NCBI RefSeq assembly: GCF_017355185.1
Contig: NZ_JADILJ010000003.1
Location: forward strand, 79,305 to 143,304
Source of the DNA: Rathayibacter sp. SD072
Lineage (GTDB): Bacteria > Actinomycetota > Actinomycetes > Actinomycetales > Microbacteriaceae
DNA length: 64,000 nt
Reading direction: 5' to 3'
The notes below the pieces were generated by a model that did not search any database, was not told the DNA's origin, and saw only the letters and a list, made by a program, of their open reading frames with translations. This document shows positions 18,215 through 26,433 of the stretch, in pieces. Both the position numbers and the translations under genes were made by a program. Every line of letters begins with the position of its first letter. Positions within the stretch are counted from its first letter, which is position 1.

Positions 18215-19750
18215 TTATTCGGCGGGAGCGAACGGCCGGACGTTCTGGTTGCCGACGACGGGCGGGGTGTAGGTGATGTCGTTCGACACCGCGTAGAGCG
18301 AGGTGACGTAGAAGATCGGCGCGAACCACGCCTCGTCAACGAGGTACTGGTTGACGGCGCGGAACGCGTCCTCCTCCTGAGAGGCGTTCGCGTCGGCGAG
18401 GATCGCCTCCAGCTCCGGAGTGGTCGAGTTGAACGGGTTAAAGACACCGGACAGGACGGCGTTGCTGTCAACAGCGTCGGATCCGGAGAGCCCGTTGAAC
18501 ATGAAGAACATGCCGTAGTTACCGCCGAAGACCTTGGCGTAGAAGTCCTGGAACGGAACGGACTCCCACGTCACCGTGATTCCGATGTCCGCGAGGGCCT
18601 GCCCGATGGCCGGCTCGAACTGGGTGCTCACGACCGTGCTCGGCATGGTGACTGCGAATCCGTCGGCGTAACCCGCCTCGGCGAGCAAGGCCTTGGCGTC
18701 CTCGATGTTCTGCTCGTAGGTCTCGTTGAGATCCTCGTCATAGGCGGCTCCTGAAGGACTGAAGACCTGCTCGGTGGGGTTCAGGAATCCGTCCCCCAAT
18801 CCGCTGGTGATCGCCTCGCGGTCGAACGCGAGGTTGATGGCCTGACGAACTCGCGGGTCTGCGAGGGCCGGGACGACGGAGCCCTCCCTGTCGACGAGCC
18901 AGAGGGCGCCGATCGTGCCGGGAGGGTTGTTTCCCGTGGTGAACTGCGAGGTGGGGAACTGGGCAATCTGGTCCTTGCTGCTCAGACCGGTCACATCGAG
19001 CTGGCCAGCCTTCAGCGCGTTCTGGCTCGCAGTGGGATCGGCGATGACCTGGAGCTCGAGCTTCGAGAAGGGGAAGGCCTCAGCTTCGTAGTAGCTGTCG
19101 TTCTTCTCGTAGACGTACTTGGAGCCGGGCGTGGTCTCGTCACTCAAGGTGTACGGGCCAGAGCCGACAGGCGTCAGCTGCGAGCTCTCCTCCGCCAGCA
19201 CGGACGGCGCTCCAACTGCACCAGAGACACTCGCCATCTGGGGCACGATCGACGCATCGGGCCGCGAAAGTTTCACCACGACGGTGGACTCATCGGGAGC
19301 TTCGACCGACTCGACAGATGCCAGGTTGGCCGAGGTCGAAGAACCTTCCCGCGCCGCATTCAGCGAATCGACAACCGCCTGGGCGTCGAGGACCTCGCCG
19401 TTCGTGAACTCGAGGCCCTCGCGGATGCTGAGCGTGAGAGCGGTCAAGCTCTCGTCGTACTCCCACTCTTCGGCGATTCCGCCTTCGAGAGTGCCGTCGA
19501 CCATCCTGTGGAGGACCGTGTCGTAGACGGAGAGGAAGGGCGTGGCGTCTCCACCCGACCACGCGCCGATCGAGAAGTTCGAAGGCGGCGCGTTCAGCGC
19601 GAGGCGCAACGTGCGTTCCTCCGTAGACCCAGACCCACTGGAAGCGTCATCACCGCCGCCCCCGCCCGAGCAAGCGGAGAGCGCAAGTGCTGTCACCGCC
19701 GCGACCGCAAAACCCAGGGCCCGCAGGCGCTTTGAACTCGACATCATCAT
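18215..19750 (-). CDS. ABC transporter substrate-binding lipoprotein, family 5, 511 aa
   Basis: Lipid-anchored receptor of the second importer. Seen: signal peptide with SKRLRALGFAVAAVTALAL and lipobox SACSGG, a Gly/Ser linker, then LRLALNAPPSNFSIGAW, GGIAEEWEYDESLTALTLSIREG, GSGPYTL, and DPRVRQAINLAFDREAI. The ORF opens with three ATG codons in a row; AAGGGAG suits the third (19744) best by spacing. It is divergent from the LacI regulator, with two CACGTG-centred palindromes between them. Low similarity to the 9152 protein outside family motifs, so a different solute is likely. Confidence 0.92.
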   Translation of the reverse strand: MMMSSSKRLRALGFAVAAVTALALSACSGGGGGDDASSGSGSTEERTLRLALNAPPSNFSIGAWSGGDATPFLSVYDTVLHRMVDGTLEGGIAEEWEYDESLTALTLSIREGLEFTNGEVLDAQAVVDSLNAAREGSSTSANLASVESVEAPDESTVVVKLSRPDASIVPQMASVSGAVGAPSVLAEESSQLTPVGSGPYTLSDETTPGSKYVYEKNDSYYEAEAFPFSKLELQVIADPTASQNALKAGQLDVTGLSSKDQIAQFPTSQFTTGNNPPGTIGALWLVDREGSVVPALADPRVRQAINLAFDREAITSGLGDGFLNPTEQVFSPSGAAYDEDLNETYEQNIEDAKALLAEAGYADGFAVTMPSTVVSTQFEPAIGQALADIGITVTWESVPFQDFYAKVFGGNYGMFFMFNGLSGSDAVDSNAVLSGVFNPFNSTTPELEAILADANASQEEDAFRAVNQYLVDEAWFAPIFYVTSLYAVSNDITYTPPVVGNQNVRPFAPAE

Positions 19751-19801
19751 GACTCCCTTGTCAGTGCTGTGAACTCACACCGGCTCGTCCCGGTGAAGTC
19801 G

Positions 19802-19854
19802 AGCGCTGGTGTCACGTGAGACCCAGCGCTGGACCGATGCTAGGGCACACGTGT
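19802..19854. promoter_or_regulatory. Pair of CACGTG-centred palindromes, probable LacI-family operators
   Basis: Site 1: arms AGCGCTGG (19802-19809) and CCAGCGCT (19823-19830) enclose TCACGTGA (19812-19819). Site 2: ACACGTGT (19847-19854), framed by GG and CC. The two CACGTG centres are 35 bp apart. Central CpG palindromes are typical of LacI-family sites, and the region lies between the binding-protein gene and the lacI-type gene. Confidence 0.6.
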
Positions 19855-19937
19855 TACCTGGTCTAGAGCTACGACTCCGTGAGTAGTAACGGTCTGATCA
19901 CTCGGTCGAGGAGAAACCCCGTGCGAGGATGTGGTCC

Positions 19938-20930
19938 GTGACCACTACCGAGCACTCCGGGCGCCCCGCGACCAGCGCGGACGTCGCGCGGCATGCAGGC
20001 GTGTCTCGCTCGACAGTGAGCAACATCCTGAACGGCAACGTCTCTCGATTTCCGGAACGCACGCGCCAGAAGGTCCTCGACTCCGCTCGGGCACTGGACT
20101 ACCAGCCCTCGTTCGCCGGTCGGTCTCTCGTCAGCGGTCGAAGCGACACAATCGTCGTGCTCGTCGCCAATGCGGTGTTCGCTGCGCACTTTCAGAACGC
20201 CGTGGAACGAGTAACGAGGAACACTCGACAAATCGGCGGCAATGTCGTCATTCGCGTCGCCGGAGAAAGTCCCCGTGCGACATCGGAAGCTATCGCCGGC
20301 CTCCGTCCGCTCGCTGTCGTCGACTTCGGCGTACTCAGTTCAGGTGAACGTGCCTGGCTTGAAGATCGCGGAACACTCATCGTGCCGTCGATCGCGCGAG
20401 ACCAGACCGGCACCAGCCGAGACGGCGGAATCTCCAGTCTTCAAGCGTCGGCCCTACTCGAACATCAGCCCAAGGGCCTGTGGTTCGCGGCACCTGCGAA
20501 CCTTGATCGGGATCCCTACATCCCAAGTCGATACGAGGCGCTGCAGCGCGTAGCGGCAGATGCCGGATTGCCTCGTACAGAACTCCTATCGCTTGATCTC
20601 ACTGTGGAGAGTGGCATCTCCGCTCTCCGGGCCGTGTTGGCGACCAGCTCCACGGCAGGAATTGCCTGTTACAACGACGACGTTGCCTTGACCCTTCTGG
20701 CGGCCGCACGAGAGCTCGGCATTGACGTACCAGGAACCATCGCTGTCGCTGGCGTTGACAACTCGCCCGTAGGACAGATGTGGTCGCCGAGGCTGACCAC
20801 AATCGACACCGACCTCGTTGGCATGGTGGACGCAATTGCAGTCGAGCTCCGCATCCTGCTCGGTGAGACCGAACTCGAGATGCCCAGCAGCCGGACGCAC
20901 TTCACCCTAGTTCGAGGCGAATCCGCTTAG
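19938..20930 (+). CDS. LacI-family transcriptional regulator
   Basis: N-terminal HTH with hinge: SADVARHAGVSRSTVSNILNG, then RTRQKVLDSARALDYQPSFAGRSL. A periplasmic-binding-like sensor domain follows (TIVVLVANAVF, ACYNDDVALTLLAAARELGIDVPGTIAVAGVDN). I start it at GTG 19938 because GAGGA ends 8 bp before it; ATG 19929 is possible. It is divergent from the second ABC operon and is its likely repressor. The sensor is somewhat short, with an altered central section (LRPLAVVDFGVLSSGE), so the ligand may not be a sugar. Confidence 0.9.
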   Translation: MTTTEHSGRPATSADVARHAGVSRSTVSNILNGNVSRFPERTRQKVLDSARALDYQPSFAGRSLVSGRSDTIVVLVANAVFAAHFQNAVERVTRNTRQIGGNVVIRVAGESPRATSEAIAGLRPLAVVDFGVLSSGERAWLEDRGTLIVPSIARDQTGTSRDGGISSLQASALLEHQPKGLWFAAPANLDRDPYIPSRYEALQRVAADAGLPRTELLSLDLTVESGISALRAVLATSSTAGIACYNDDVALTLLAAARELGIDVPGTIAVAGVDNSPVGQMWSPRLTTIDTDLVGMVDAIAVELRILLGETELEMPSSRTHFTLVRGESA

Positions 20931-21481
20931 GCCGGGAAGAGTGTCGCCACTTCAGGCACTGACTCCTCGCTCGACCGATCAGGTCAACCGTCGAAGTGGC
21001 AACGAGCGGCCACCCAAAGCGATCGTTCCTCAGCCCTTGCACCGAGCAGGTCGAGTACCCCGAATGTCGTTTGAGCAGAACGCGTGACAGGCAGGGACGC
21101 CTTCCTCCGTCGGCAGCTTCCTCAAGCACGAAACTGCGGGCGTCCAAGCCGCCGAGCGCGACTCCCGCCTCGACCAAAGCAAAGCTGTCACGAGACCGAC
21201 ACACTTCCGCTTATCCGAGACTTCGTCAGCTTAGAAGACAACGTCGAGCGCGAGTGATCGGCGCTTCGCGGGGGACTTCTCATCTAGCGGGGCATCGGGG
21301 GTTGCTGTCGTTGCACCTGGCGCGCGTGACGCCCGCATTTAGCTCTCCGCACGCCGTCCCGACGCGGCGTCAAAGAGATCGGCGAGCAACACGACCTCCT
21401 TCGGCCGACCTTCTACAACGTCACCGTCTCGGGAGCCCGGCCTGTCGACTGGGTGAACGCGGTCGGCTGATCTGCCGCTCG
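20931..21481. other. 551-bp stretch with no convincing intact gene
   Basis: Reading frames here are short and lack ribosome sites or family motifs. One plus-strand stretch near 21367-21471 reads GVKEIGEQHDLLRPTFYN and then VTVSGARPVDWVNAVG before a stop. It has the look of a protein C-terminus without its front part. I cannot name the family; it may be a gene remnant. Confidence 0.35.
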
Positions 21482-21898
21482 TCAGCGCCAGAGGGTGAGG
21501 ATGATGCTCGCAGCGACGGTGCAAATCACGAAGTAGGGCGCGTTGAGGAGTGTGTAGAGCAGTGGGCGGGGGAAGTTCGGATTTAGGGCGATGGTCAGCG
21601 TCTGGGCGACGAGGTAGCCGACTCCGATGATGAGGCCGAACGCGAGGGCGTCGCCGAACGTCTCCACGGCCAGGGCGCGCAGGAGGACGGCGGTGGTGAT
21701 GACGATCGCGAGACTCGGGATGAGCGGGCCGGCGGTGAGGAGTAGTCCCGGAGCGGGCAGCTCGCGGTTCTCGTTGCCGAGCGCGATCTTGTAGGGCTTG
21801 GGGACGAGGATGACGAAGTAGACGTAGCCGAGGACGGCGAACACGAGGGTCGAGACGATGACGGCGAGCCAGTTGATCTCGGGAAGGACGTTGAACAT
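21482..21898 (-). CDS. DUF1761-like small membrane protein, 138 aa
   Basis: Start chosen at ATG 21896-21898 (MFNVLPEINWLAV), with AGGAG upstream. About four hydrophobic segments are visible: residues about 7-27, 47-70, 78-103 and 115-135. A conserved-looking loop between the first two carries VPKPYKIALGN. This matches the general layout of DUF1761 proteins (four helices, about 130-140 aa), whose function is unknown. It lies 85 bp downstream of the VOC gene on the same strand. Confidence 0.7.
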   Translation of the reverse strand: MFNVLPEINWLAVIVSTLVFAVLGYVYFVILVPKPYKIALGNENRELPAPGLLLTAGPLIPSLAIVITTAVLLRALAVETFGDALAFGLIIGVGYLVAQTLTIALNPNFPRPLLYTLLNAPYFVICTVAASIILTLWR

Positions 21899-21983
21899 GA
21901 AGAGGCGCTCCTGACGGTGGCGAAGTGATGGCGAGATGCGATCGGTGCGGCGCGAGCAGGTCACTCGCGCCGCACCGGAGCTG

Positions 21984-22448
21984 CTACTCGGCGGGGGAGG
22001 CGGCGACGCCGAGGATCCAGGTCACTCCGAAGGCGTCGGTGAGCATCCCGAACCCAGCGCTGAACGCGGAGGCCGCGAGCGGCTCGACGACCGTCGCGTC
22101 GACCGAGAGCTTTTCCCAGTAGCCCTGCACCTCGGCGAGGGTGCCGCCCTCGACGGAGACGAAGAATGGCTGATCAGTGAGCGTGACGCCGTTCTCGCGA
22201 CGCGTTGACCCCGCGGCGCCGGCCGAACCGCCCGACTGCCCGGGAATGTCGTAGGCGAGCACTCGGAAGCCATCGGCGCCGACCACCTGGCCGAACACCA
22301 CGTTCGACGCTCCGGGGGCGTCGGCGGGCATCCCGAAGTCGCCGTAGGTGCGGATCATCGTCTGCCCGCCGAAGACCGAGTGGTAGAACTCCAGCGCCGC
22401 TCGGGCGTCGCCGCGGAAGTTGAGGTGGGTGGTGGCTGCGAGGCTCAA
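21984..22448 (-). CDS. VOC-family (PhnB/glyoxalase-like) protein
   Basis: Small metal-site or fold-relative protein of the PhnB subgroup. Seen: THLNFRGDARAALEFYHSVFGG at the start, a central FFVSVEGGTLAEVQGYWEKLS, and the ending GMLTDAFGVTWILG. In this subgroup the protein is often paired with a DNA-binding regulator, as here. I start it at TTG 22448, with AGGAG 6 bp upstream; a GTG at 22496 would add 16 residues without homology. Divergent from the WYL regulator across a perfect operator. Confidence 0.83.
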   Translation of the reverse strand: MSLAATTHLNFRGDARAALEFYHSVFGGQTMIRTYGDFGMPADAPGASNVVFGQVVGADGFRVLAYDIPGQSGGSAGAAGSTRRENGVTLTDQPFFVSVEGGTLAEVQGYWEKLSVDATVVEPLAASAFSAGFGMLTDAFGVTWILGVAASPAE

Positions 22449-22504
22449 AGCTGCTCCTGATGGGCTCGTCGCCGGGCTCGTCCCGGCTTTCACCACTCTC
22501 CCGG

Positions 22505-22533
22505 CCGTATAGGTCAGTTCCGGTCCTATACGG
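22505..22533. promoter_or_regulatory. Perfect 9-11-9 inverted repeat between VOC gene and WYL regulator
   Basis: CCGTATAGG (22505-22513) and CCTATACGG (22525-22533) are exact complements spaced 20 bp centre to centre, two helical turns. The repeat sits between the divergent genes, 17 bp before the regulator ATG. It is probably the operator of that regulator. Confidence 0.75.
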
Positions 22534-22549
22534 GAAATATCCTCGGACT

Positions 22550-23542
22550 ATGACCACCACGACATCGCGGCTGCTGACCCTGCTCTCCCTGTTGCAGACC
22601 CGCCGCGACTGGCCGGGCTCGACCCTCGCCCAGCGCCTCTCCGTCAGCCCTCGCACCGTCCGCCGCGACGTCGACCGCTTGCGCGAGATGGGCTACAGCA
22701 TTCAAGCGACGATGGGCCCCGACGGCGGCTACCGCCTCGAGGCAGGCAGCGAGCTGCCACCCCTGCTGTTCGATGATGACCAGGTCATCGCCCTCGCCGT
22801 CGCGCTCCAAACGGCCAGCGTCACCGGCGTCGGTATCGCAGAGGCGGCGATGCGCGCCCTGACCACTGTGCGCCAGGTCATGCCCTCACGTCTTCGTCAC
22901 CGCCTCAGCGCACTGCAGTTCACCGCGCTGCCGGGCAGGCCGGCCGATGCGGTCTCGCCGGACGTGCTCCTCGCCCTCTCGGCAGCCGCCCGGGCCACCG
23001 AGATCATCCGCTTCGACTACGCCACCAGTAGGCAGGACGCGGGAGCGGATCCGCGGCCCCCGCGACGGGTCGAACCACACCACCTCGTCACCTCGAACGG
23101 GCGGTGGTACCTCGTCGCGTGGGATCTGGAGCACGACGACTGGCGTATCTTCCGCGCCGACCGCATTACCCCGCGGACACCCACCGGCCCGCGATTCTCA
23201 CCCCGACACTTACCCGGAAACGGTGAGCCCGCCGACTACGTCGCCGGCCGATTCAAGGGCTCCAAGAATGGCGACAAGTGGCCCTGCACGGGAAAGGTGA
23301 TTCTCAGTCGACCGGCATCGTACGTCCGCGCCTTTGCGGGTGGCGGCGTGGTCGAGGACTTGGGCAATGGGTGCTGCACTCTCGAATCCGGCGCGTGGTC
23401 CTGGGTCGGCCTCGCCGCATCCTTGAACCAGTTCGACACCGACATCCAGGTCGTAGGACCGCCCGAGCTCGCTCACGCCTTCGGCGTGCTCGCCGAGCGC
23501 AACACGCTCACCTCCGCCACAAAACTGGCAGCGTCGCCCTGA
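22550..23542 (+). CDS. WYL-domain transcriptional regulator (YafY-type), 330 aa
   Basis: N-terminal winged HTH: TLLSLLQTRRDWPGSTLAQRL followed by VSPRTVRRDVDRLREMGY. Then the WYL domain with PHHLVTSNGRWYLVAWDLE, where the family W-Y-L is intact, and a C-terminal WCX-type region. Start chosen at ATG 22550; upstream codons lie within the operator and are not conserved. Such regulators sense nucleotides or small ligands and commonly control an adjacent divergent VOC or SDR gene. Confidence 0.9.
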   Translation: MTTTTSRLLTLLSLLQTRRDWPGSTLAQRLSVSPRTVRRDVDRLREMGYSIQATMGPDGGYRLEAGSELPPLLFDDDQVIALAVALQTASVTGVGIAEAAMRALTTVRQVMPSRLRHRLSALQFTALPGRPADAVSPDVLLALSAAARATEIIRFDYATSRQDAGADPRPPRRVEPHHLVTSNGRWYLVAWDLEHDDWRIFRADRITPRTPTGPRFSPRHLPGNGEPADYVAGRFKGSKNGDKWPCTGKVILSRPASYVRAFAGGGVVEDLGNGCCTLESGAWSWVGLAASLNQFDTDIQVVGPPELAHAFGVLAERNTLTSATKLAASP

Positions 23543-23574
23543 TCGTCGCGGCAGCGCCGTCGTCAGCCGGATGA

Positions 23575-24162
23575 CGCCGACCATCAACAGCGACGGCGTG
23601 GTCCGCACTCGTGACGGCGCTGACGGCCGCAACGATCGAGGCAGCGGAGGAGCTGGCAACCGCGTCACCGAGCGGCCAATTGAAGACGCCGATGCTGGGG
23701 ATAGTGGATGAGGCGGCGAACGTGTGCCGCTTATCAGACCTGCCCGACCACTACAGCCACTTCGGTTCTCGAGGAATCCCAATCATGTCCGTCTACCAGT
23801 CCTGGTCGCAGGGCGTGGCCTTGTACGGGCAGGAGGGGATGAAGAATCTGTGGTCCGCCGCGAACTCACAACTGTACGCAGGCGGCGTCTCCGACCCCGA
23901 ATTCCTCGGCATGCTCTCCGACCTCATCGGCACCTTGGACCGCAAAACGACGTCCGTCAGCATGAACAAGGGTGTCCGCTCCACCAACTCCTCGTTGAAG
24001 CGAGAGAAGATCCTGGAAGTGCAGGAACTCGCTGACCTCCCCCGCGGCCGCGCGATCATGCTCTTCTCCGGCAACCGGGCCGTGATGCTCAAGACAGTGC
24101 CCGCGTTCACGATCGAGCATCTCGGCCTTGCCGTGCGGGTGGTCGGGAGATTTCTCTACTGA
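23575..24162 (+). pseudogene. C-terminal remnant of a conjugative coupling protein (TraG/VirD4 type)
   Basis: The frame reads SALVTALTAATIEAAEELA, then LGIVDEAANVCRLSDLPDHY and SHFGSRGIPIMSVYQSWSQG, then LWSAANSQLYAGGVSDPEFL and LADLPRGRAIMLFSGNRAVM. This is the C-terminal ATPase/TraM-recognition part of TraD/VirD4-like DNA pumps, including Walker-B-like IVDEAAN. The membrane anchor and Walker A part, several hundred residues, are missing: an in-frame stop lies at 23572. The tail after KTVPAF runs antisense over the gluconokinase 3' end and looks non-native. It is a relic of an old conjugative element. Confidence 0.85.
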
Positions 24163-24661
24163 ATTGCAGAACGACGACCCGAGCACGGGCGACGATGGCG
24201 TCGACGGGATCGGTGATGTCGACAGCGGAACCTAGTTCGTCTTCCTCCAGTGGTTCGAGAGCGTTCAACTGGCTTGAGAGGAGCGACTGCGGCATGAAAT
24301 GCCCTTCACGCGTCGTCATGCGGCGCCGGATGAGTGCGGGCGCACCCGAAAGGTGGATGAAGACGGTGGCGGGTGCTGCGAGGCGCAAACGATCGCGGTA
24401 GATCCTCTTGAGCGCGGAGCAGGCGACGACGCTGCCGTCACTCTCGGCCGCTCGGCGTCCAACAAGGTCGAGCCAGGGCCACCGGTCTTCGTCGGTGAGA
24501 GGAATGCCTGCGCTCATCCGAGCCACGTTCATGGCGGGATGCAAATCGTCCGCGTCGAAGTGCGAGCGGCCGGTACTTGCCGTGAGACGAGCGGCGACGG
24601 TGCTTTTGCCGCATCCGGACACGCCCATGACGACGACCGGGGGACGCGACGGCTCAGGCAC
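24107..24661 (-). CDS. gntK: Gluconokinase, 184 aa
   Basis: Phosphorylates gluconate to 6-phosphogluconate. Seen: Walker A GVSGCGKST, then FDADDLHPAMNVARMSAGIPLTDEDRWPW in the family pattern, CSALKRIYRDRLR, FIHLSG, and GHFMPQSLLSSQLNALEPL. The frame is intact from GTG 24661, but a start at ATG 24628 would also give a complete kinase. The last 25 residues (VVLQFSREISRPPARQGRD...) look foreign and overlap the coupling-protein remnant, so the native stop was probably lost at that junction. It abuts a truncated hydroxyacid dehydrogenase and the broken idnD. Confidence 0.85.
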   Translation of the reverse strand: MPEPSRPPVVVMGVSGCGKSTVAARLTASTGRSHFDADDLHPAMNVARMSAGIPLTDEDRWPWLDLVGRRAAESDGSVVACSALKRIYRDRLRLAAPATVFIHLSGAPALIRRRMTTREGHFMPQSLLSSQLNALEPLEEDELGSAVDITDPVDAIVARARVVVLQFSREISRPPARQGRDARS

Positions 24662-24945
24662 TCCGCGACGGGGCCGTCGTGCAGCGAGCGGCCGGACGCC
24701 AGGACGGTCTCCGGCGAGAACCCGGCCGCGAGGATCTGATCGGGCCCTGTCGCGAGGGTCTGCACGAGTCGCAGGCCGGGGAGCGTTGCCGCGTCGCGCA
24801 GGTTCTTGTCGGTGTTGCGCCAGACGACGAGGACCTCCGCGTCCCGCAGTGCGGGCGGGATCGGGACGGTGACGTCGTAGCGGACGAGCTCGTCCCGGGT
24901 CGCGTCGAGCTCGAGGGGGATGGTGTCGGGAACGAGGATCTTCAT
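24661..24945 (-). pseudogene. N-terminal remnant of a D-2-hydroxyacid dehydrogenase
   Basis: From ATG 24943-24945 the frame reads MKILVPDTIPLELDATRDEL, then VVWRNTDKNLRDAATLPGLR and LVQTLATGPDQILAAGF and SGRSLHDGPVAE. This is the first quarter of a phosphoglycerate/hydroxyacid dehydrogenase. Homology stops where the gluconokinase GTG begins (24661); the cofactor domain and catalytic His are absent. The start overlaps the idnD stop by ATGA, showing these genes were once one operon and that a deletion fused this gene to gntK. Confidence 0.8.
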
Positions 24946-25997
24946 CGTGCTGCCCCCGGGGGAGTCGTGCTGGGTGCGCCGAAGTCGAGGAGGACCTTGC
25001 CCGAGACCGAGGCGTCGCCAGCGATGCGGAAGGCTTCCTCGCTCTGCTCGGCGGGAAAGACGTGGGTGATGACGGGCTCGACCCGCAGAGATTGGTCCGC
25101 GAAGGCGGCGAGCACCTCCTCCATCGGGTCGAGGAAGCGGAATGATCCGATCAGGTCGATCTCGCGGGAGATGGCGAGGGAGAGCGGCACGGGCTGGTCG
25201 CCCGTCGGGGCAGCCCGACCATGACGACTCGGCCGCCGCGGGTCGTCCCGGACAGGGCACTCGCCAGTCCGCGCGGGTTGCCGGACGACTCAATCGCGAT
25301 GTCGGCATCCGTGCCGGCGATGGCGGTGCTGTCACCGGCGAGGACGGTGCGGTCGGCGCCGACGAGCCGCGCGATCGCGAGCACGTCGACGGCGATGATG
25401 TGCGCGGCACCCGCCCGGCGCAGCACGCCGATGACGAGCAAGCCGATGGGACCCGAGCCCACGACGAGGATCGAGCGCCCTCGGACGTCTCCCGCCCGCT
25501 GCACGGCGTGCCAGGCGACTTGCCGGCTCGGCCAGCGCCGCGGTCTGCAGCGGGACCGACGGCGGCACGACCCGCAGCATGTTCGCGGGCACAGCAAGAT
25601 GTCGCTGAAACGCTCCCGCGGTATGCGGGAAGCGGGCGGCGGAACCGAGGTAGCGGACCCCGGGGGACAGGTTGGGCCGGTCCGCGGGGAAGCGCTCGGC
25701 GACGCTCTCCCGCCGAGCCGGATGGACGACGACGGCGGCGCCGACCGCAGGGCCGGTGCCGTCGGCGGCGAGGACGACGCCGGAGACCTCGTGTCCGAGC
25801 ACGATCGGCTCGCGGAGGATCGACTCGCCGACGGCGCCGTGCCGCCAGTAACTGAGGTCGGAGCCGCAGATCCCGCCGTAGACGATCTCGACCAGGGCCT
25901 CGTGCGCAGCCGGTCCGGGGGCGGGCAGCCGCGCGACTCGGAGGTCGCCGGCGGCGTGGGCGAGGACCGCGGTGATCGACGTCTCGGTGGTGGTCAC
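24942..25997 (-). pseudogene. idnD: L-idonate 5-dehydrogenase-like alcohol dehydrogenase, two frameshifts
   Basis: Zinc MDR enzyme in three frames. Frame 1 (25997 to about 25525): GGICGSDLSYWRHGAVGE, PIVLGHEVSGVV and ALAEPAS. Frame 2 (about 25525 to 25200): VAWHAVQRAGDVRGRSILV, VGSGPIGLLVIG, GGRVVMVGLP. Frame 3 (about 25190 to 24942): PLSLAISREIDLIGSFRF, then VFPAEQSEEAFRIAGDA and GKVLLDFG. Together they span a full enzyme, but no frame encodes more than about half. A few residues also seem missing after AVDVL. Either a decayed gene or two sequencing indels; the neighbouring truncations favour decay. Confidence 0.85.
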
Positions 25998-26058
25998 GGC
26001 GCGATTCCTTCGTCGGAGGGGCCTGAGGGCGAGGGGGAGGAGGAGGGCGCGGGGCGCA

Positions 26059-26140
26059 TCAGACGACGACGCTCATGCCGCCGTCGATGAAGACGACCTG
26101 GCCGTTGACGTAGCCGGAGGCGGAGGAGGAGAGCCAGACC
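26059..26140 (-). pseudogene. C-terminal remnant of an SDR (gluconate 5-dehydrogenase-like)
   Basis: About 27 codons ending in a stop at 26059-26061 read WLSSSASGYVNGQVVFIDGG and then MSVVV. This is the classic end of an SDR, and with idnD and gntK beside it an IdnO-type gluconate 5-dehydrogenase is likely. Everything before the last 27 residues is missing, replaced by the MmyB remnant on the other strand. Confidence 0.75.
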
Positions 26141-26389
26141 GTGCGGACCACCAGCCGCACCTTCGCCCGTCACTGGGAGCGCGCATCGATCGGGCACCAC
26201 GCCACTGACCGGAAGACCATCTCCCACCCCGACGTCGGGACGATCACCCTTGACTGCGATGTGATGACCGTCCCCGGCTCTGACCTCAAGATCCTCGTGT
26301 ACTCCGCCGCCGCCGGCAGTCCCGACGCCGATGCCCTCGCTTTCATCGGCATCACACGAGGCACGCACCCTCACGACCTCGCCCGATAG
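26141..26389 (+). pseudogene. C-terminal remnant of an XRE/MmyB-type regulator
   Basis: The frame FARHWERASIGHHATDRKTI, SHPDVGTITLDCDVMTVPGS and LKILVYSAAAGSPDADALAF matches the end of the MmyB ligand-binding domain. The same block is seen in the regulator at 62926-63831 as HPVVGDLDLAFESLEP, YTAAP. The HTH and the first two thirds are missing. It begins directly at the junction with the SDR tail. Confidence 0.75.
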
Positions 26390-26433
26390 AGCACGACGGA
26401 CGATCGGCGAAGCTCCCGCCTACTCTGAAACGT

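Noticed and set aside
20902..21204. Minus-strand 100-codon frame after lacI
   Set aside because: Overlaps the lacI 3' end, lacks a ribosome site and shows no recognisable motif.
24529..25410. Single 293-codon minus-strand frame
   Set aside because: It is a chimera of out-of-frame idnD, the true head of a hydroxyacid dehydrogenase, and antisense-frame gntK; only 24661-24945 is genuine.
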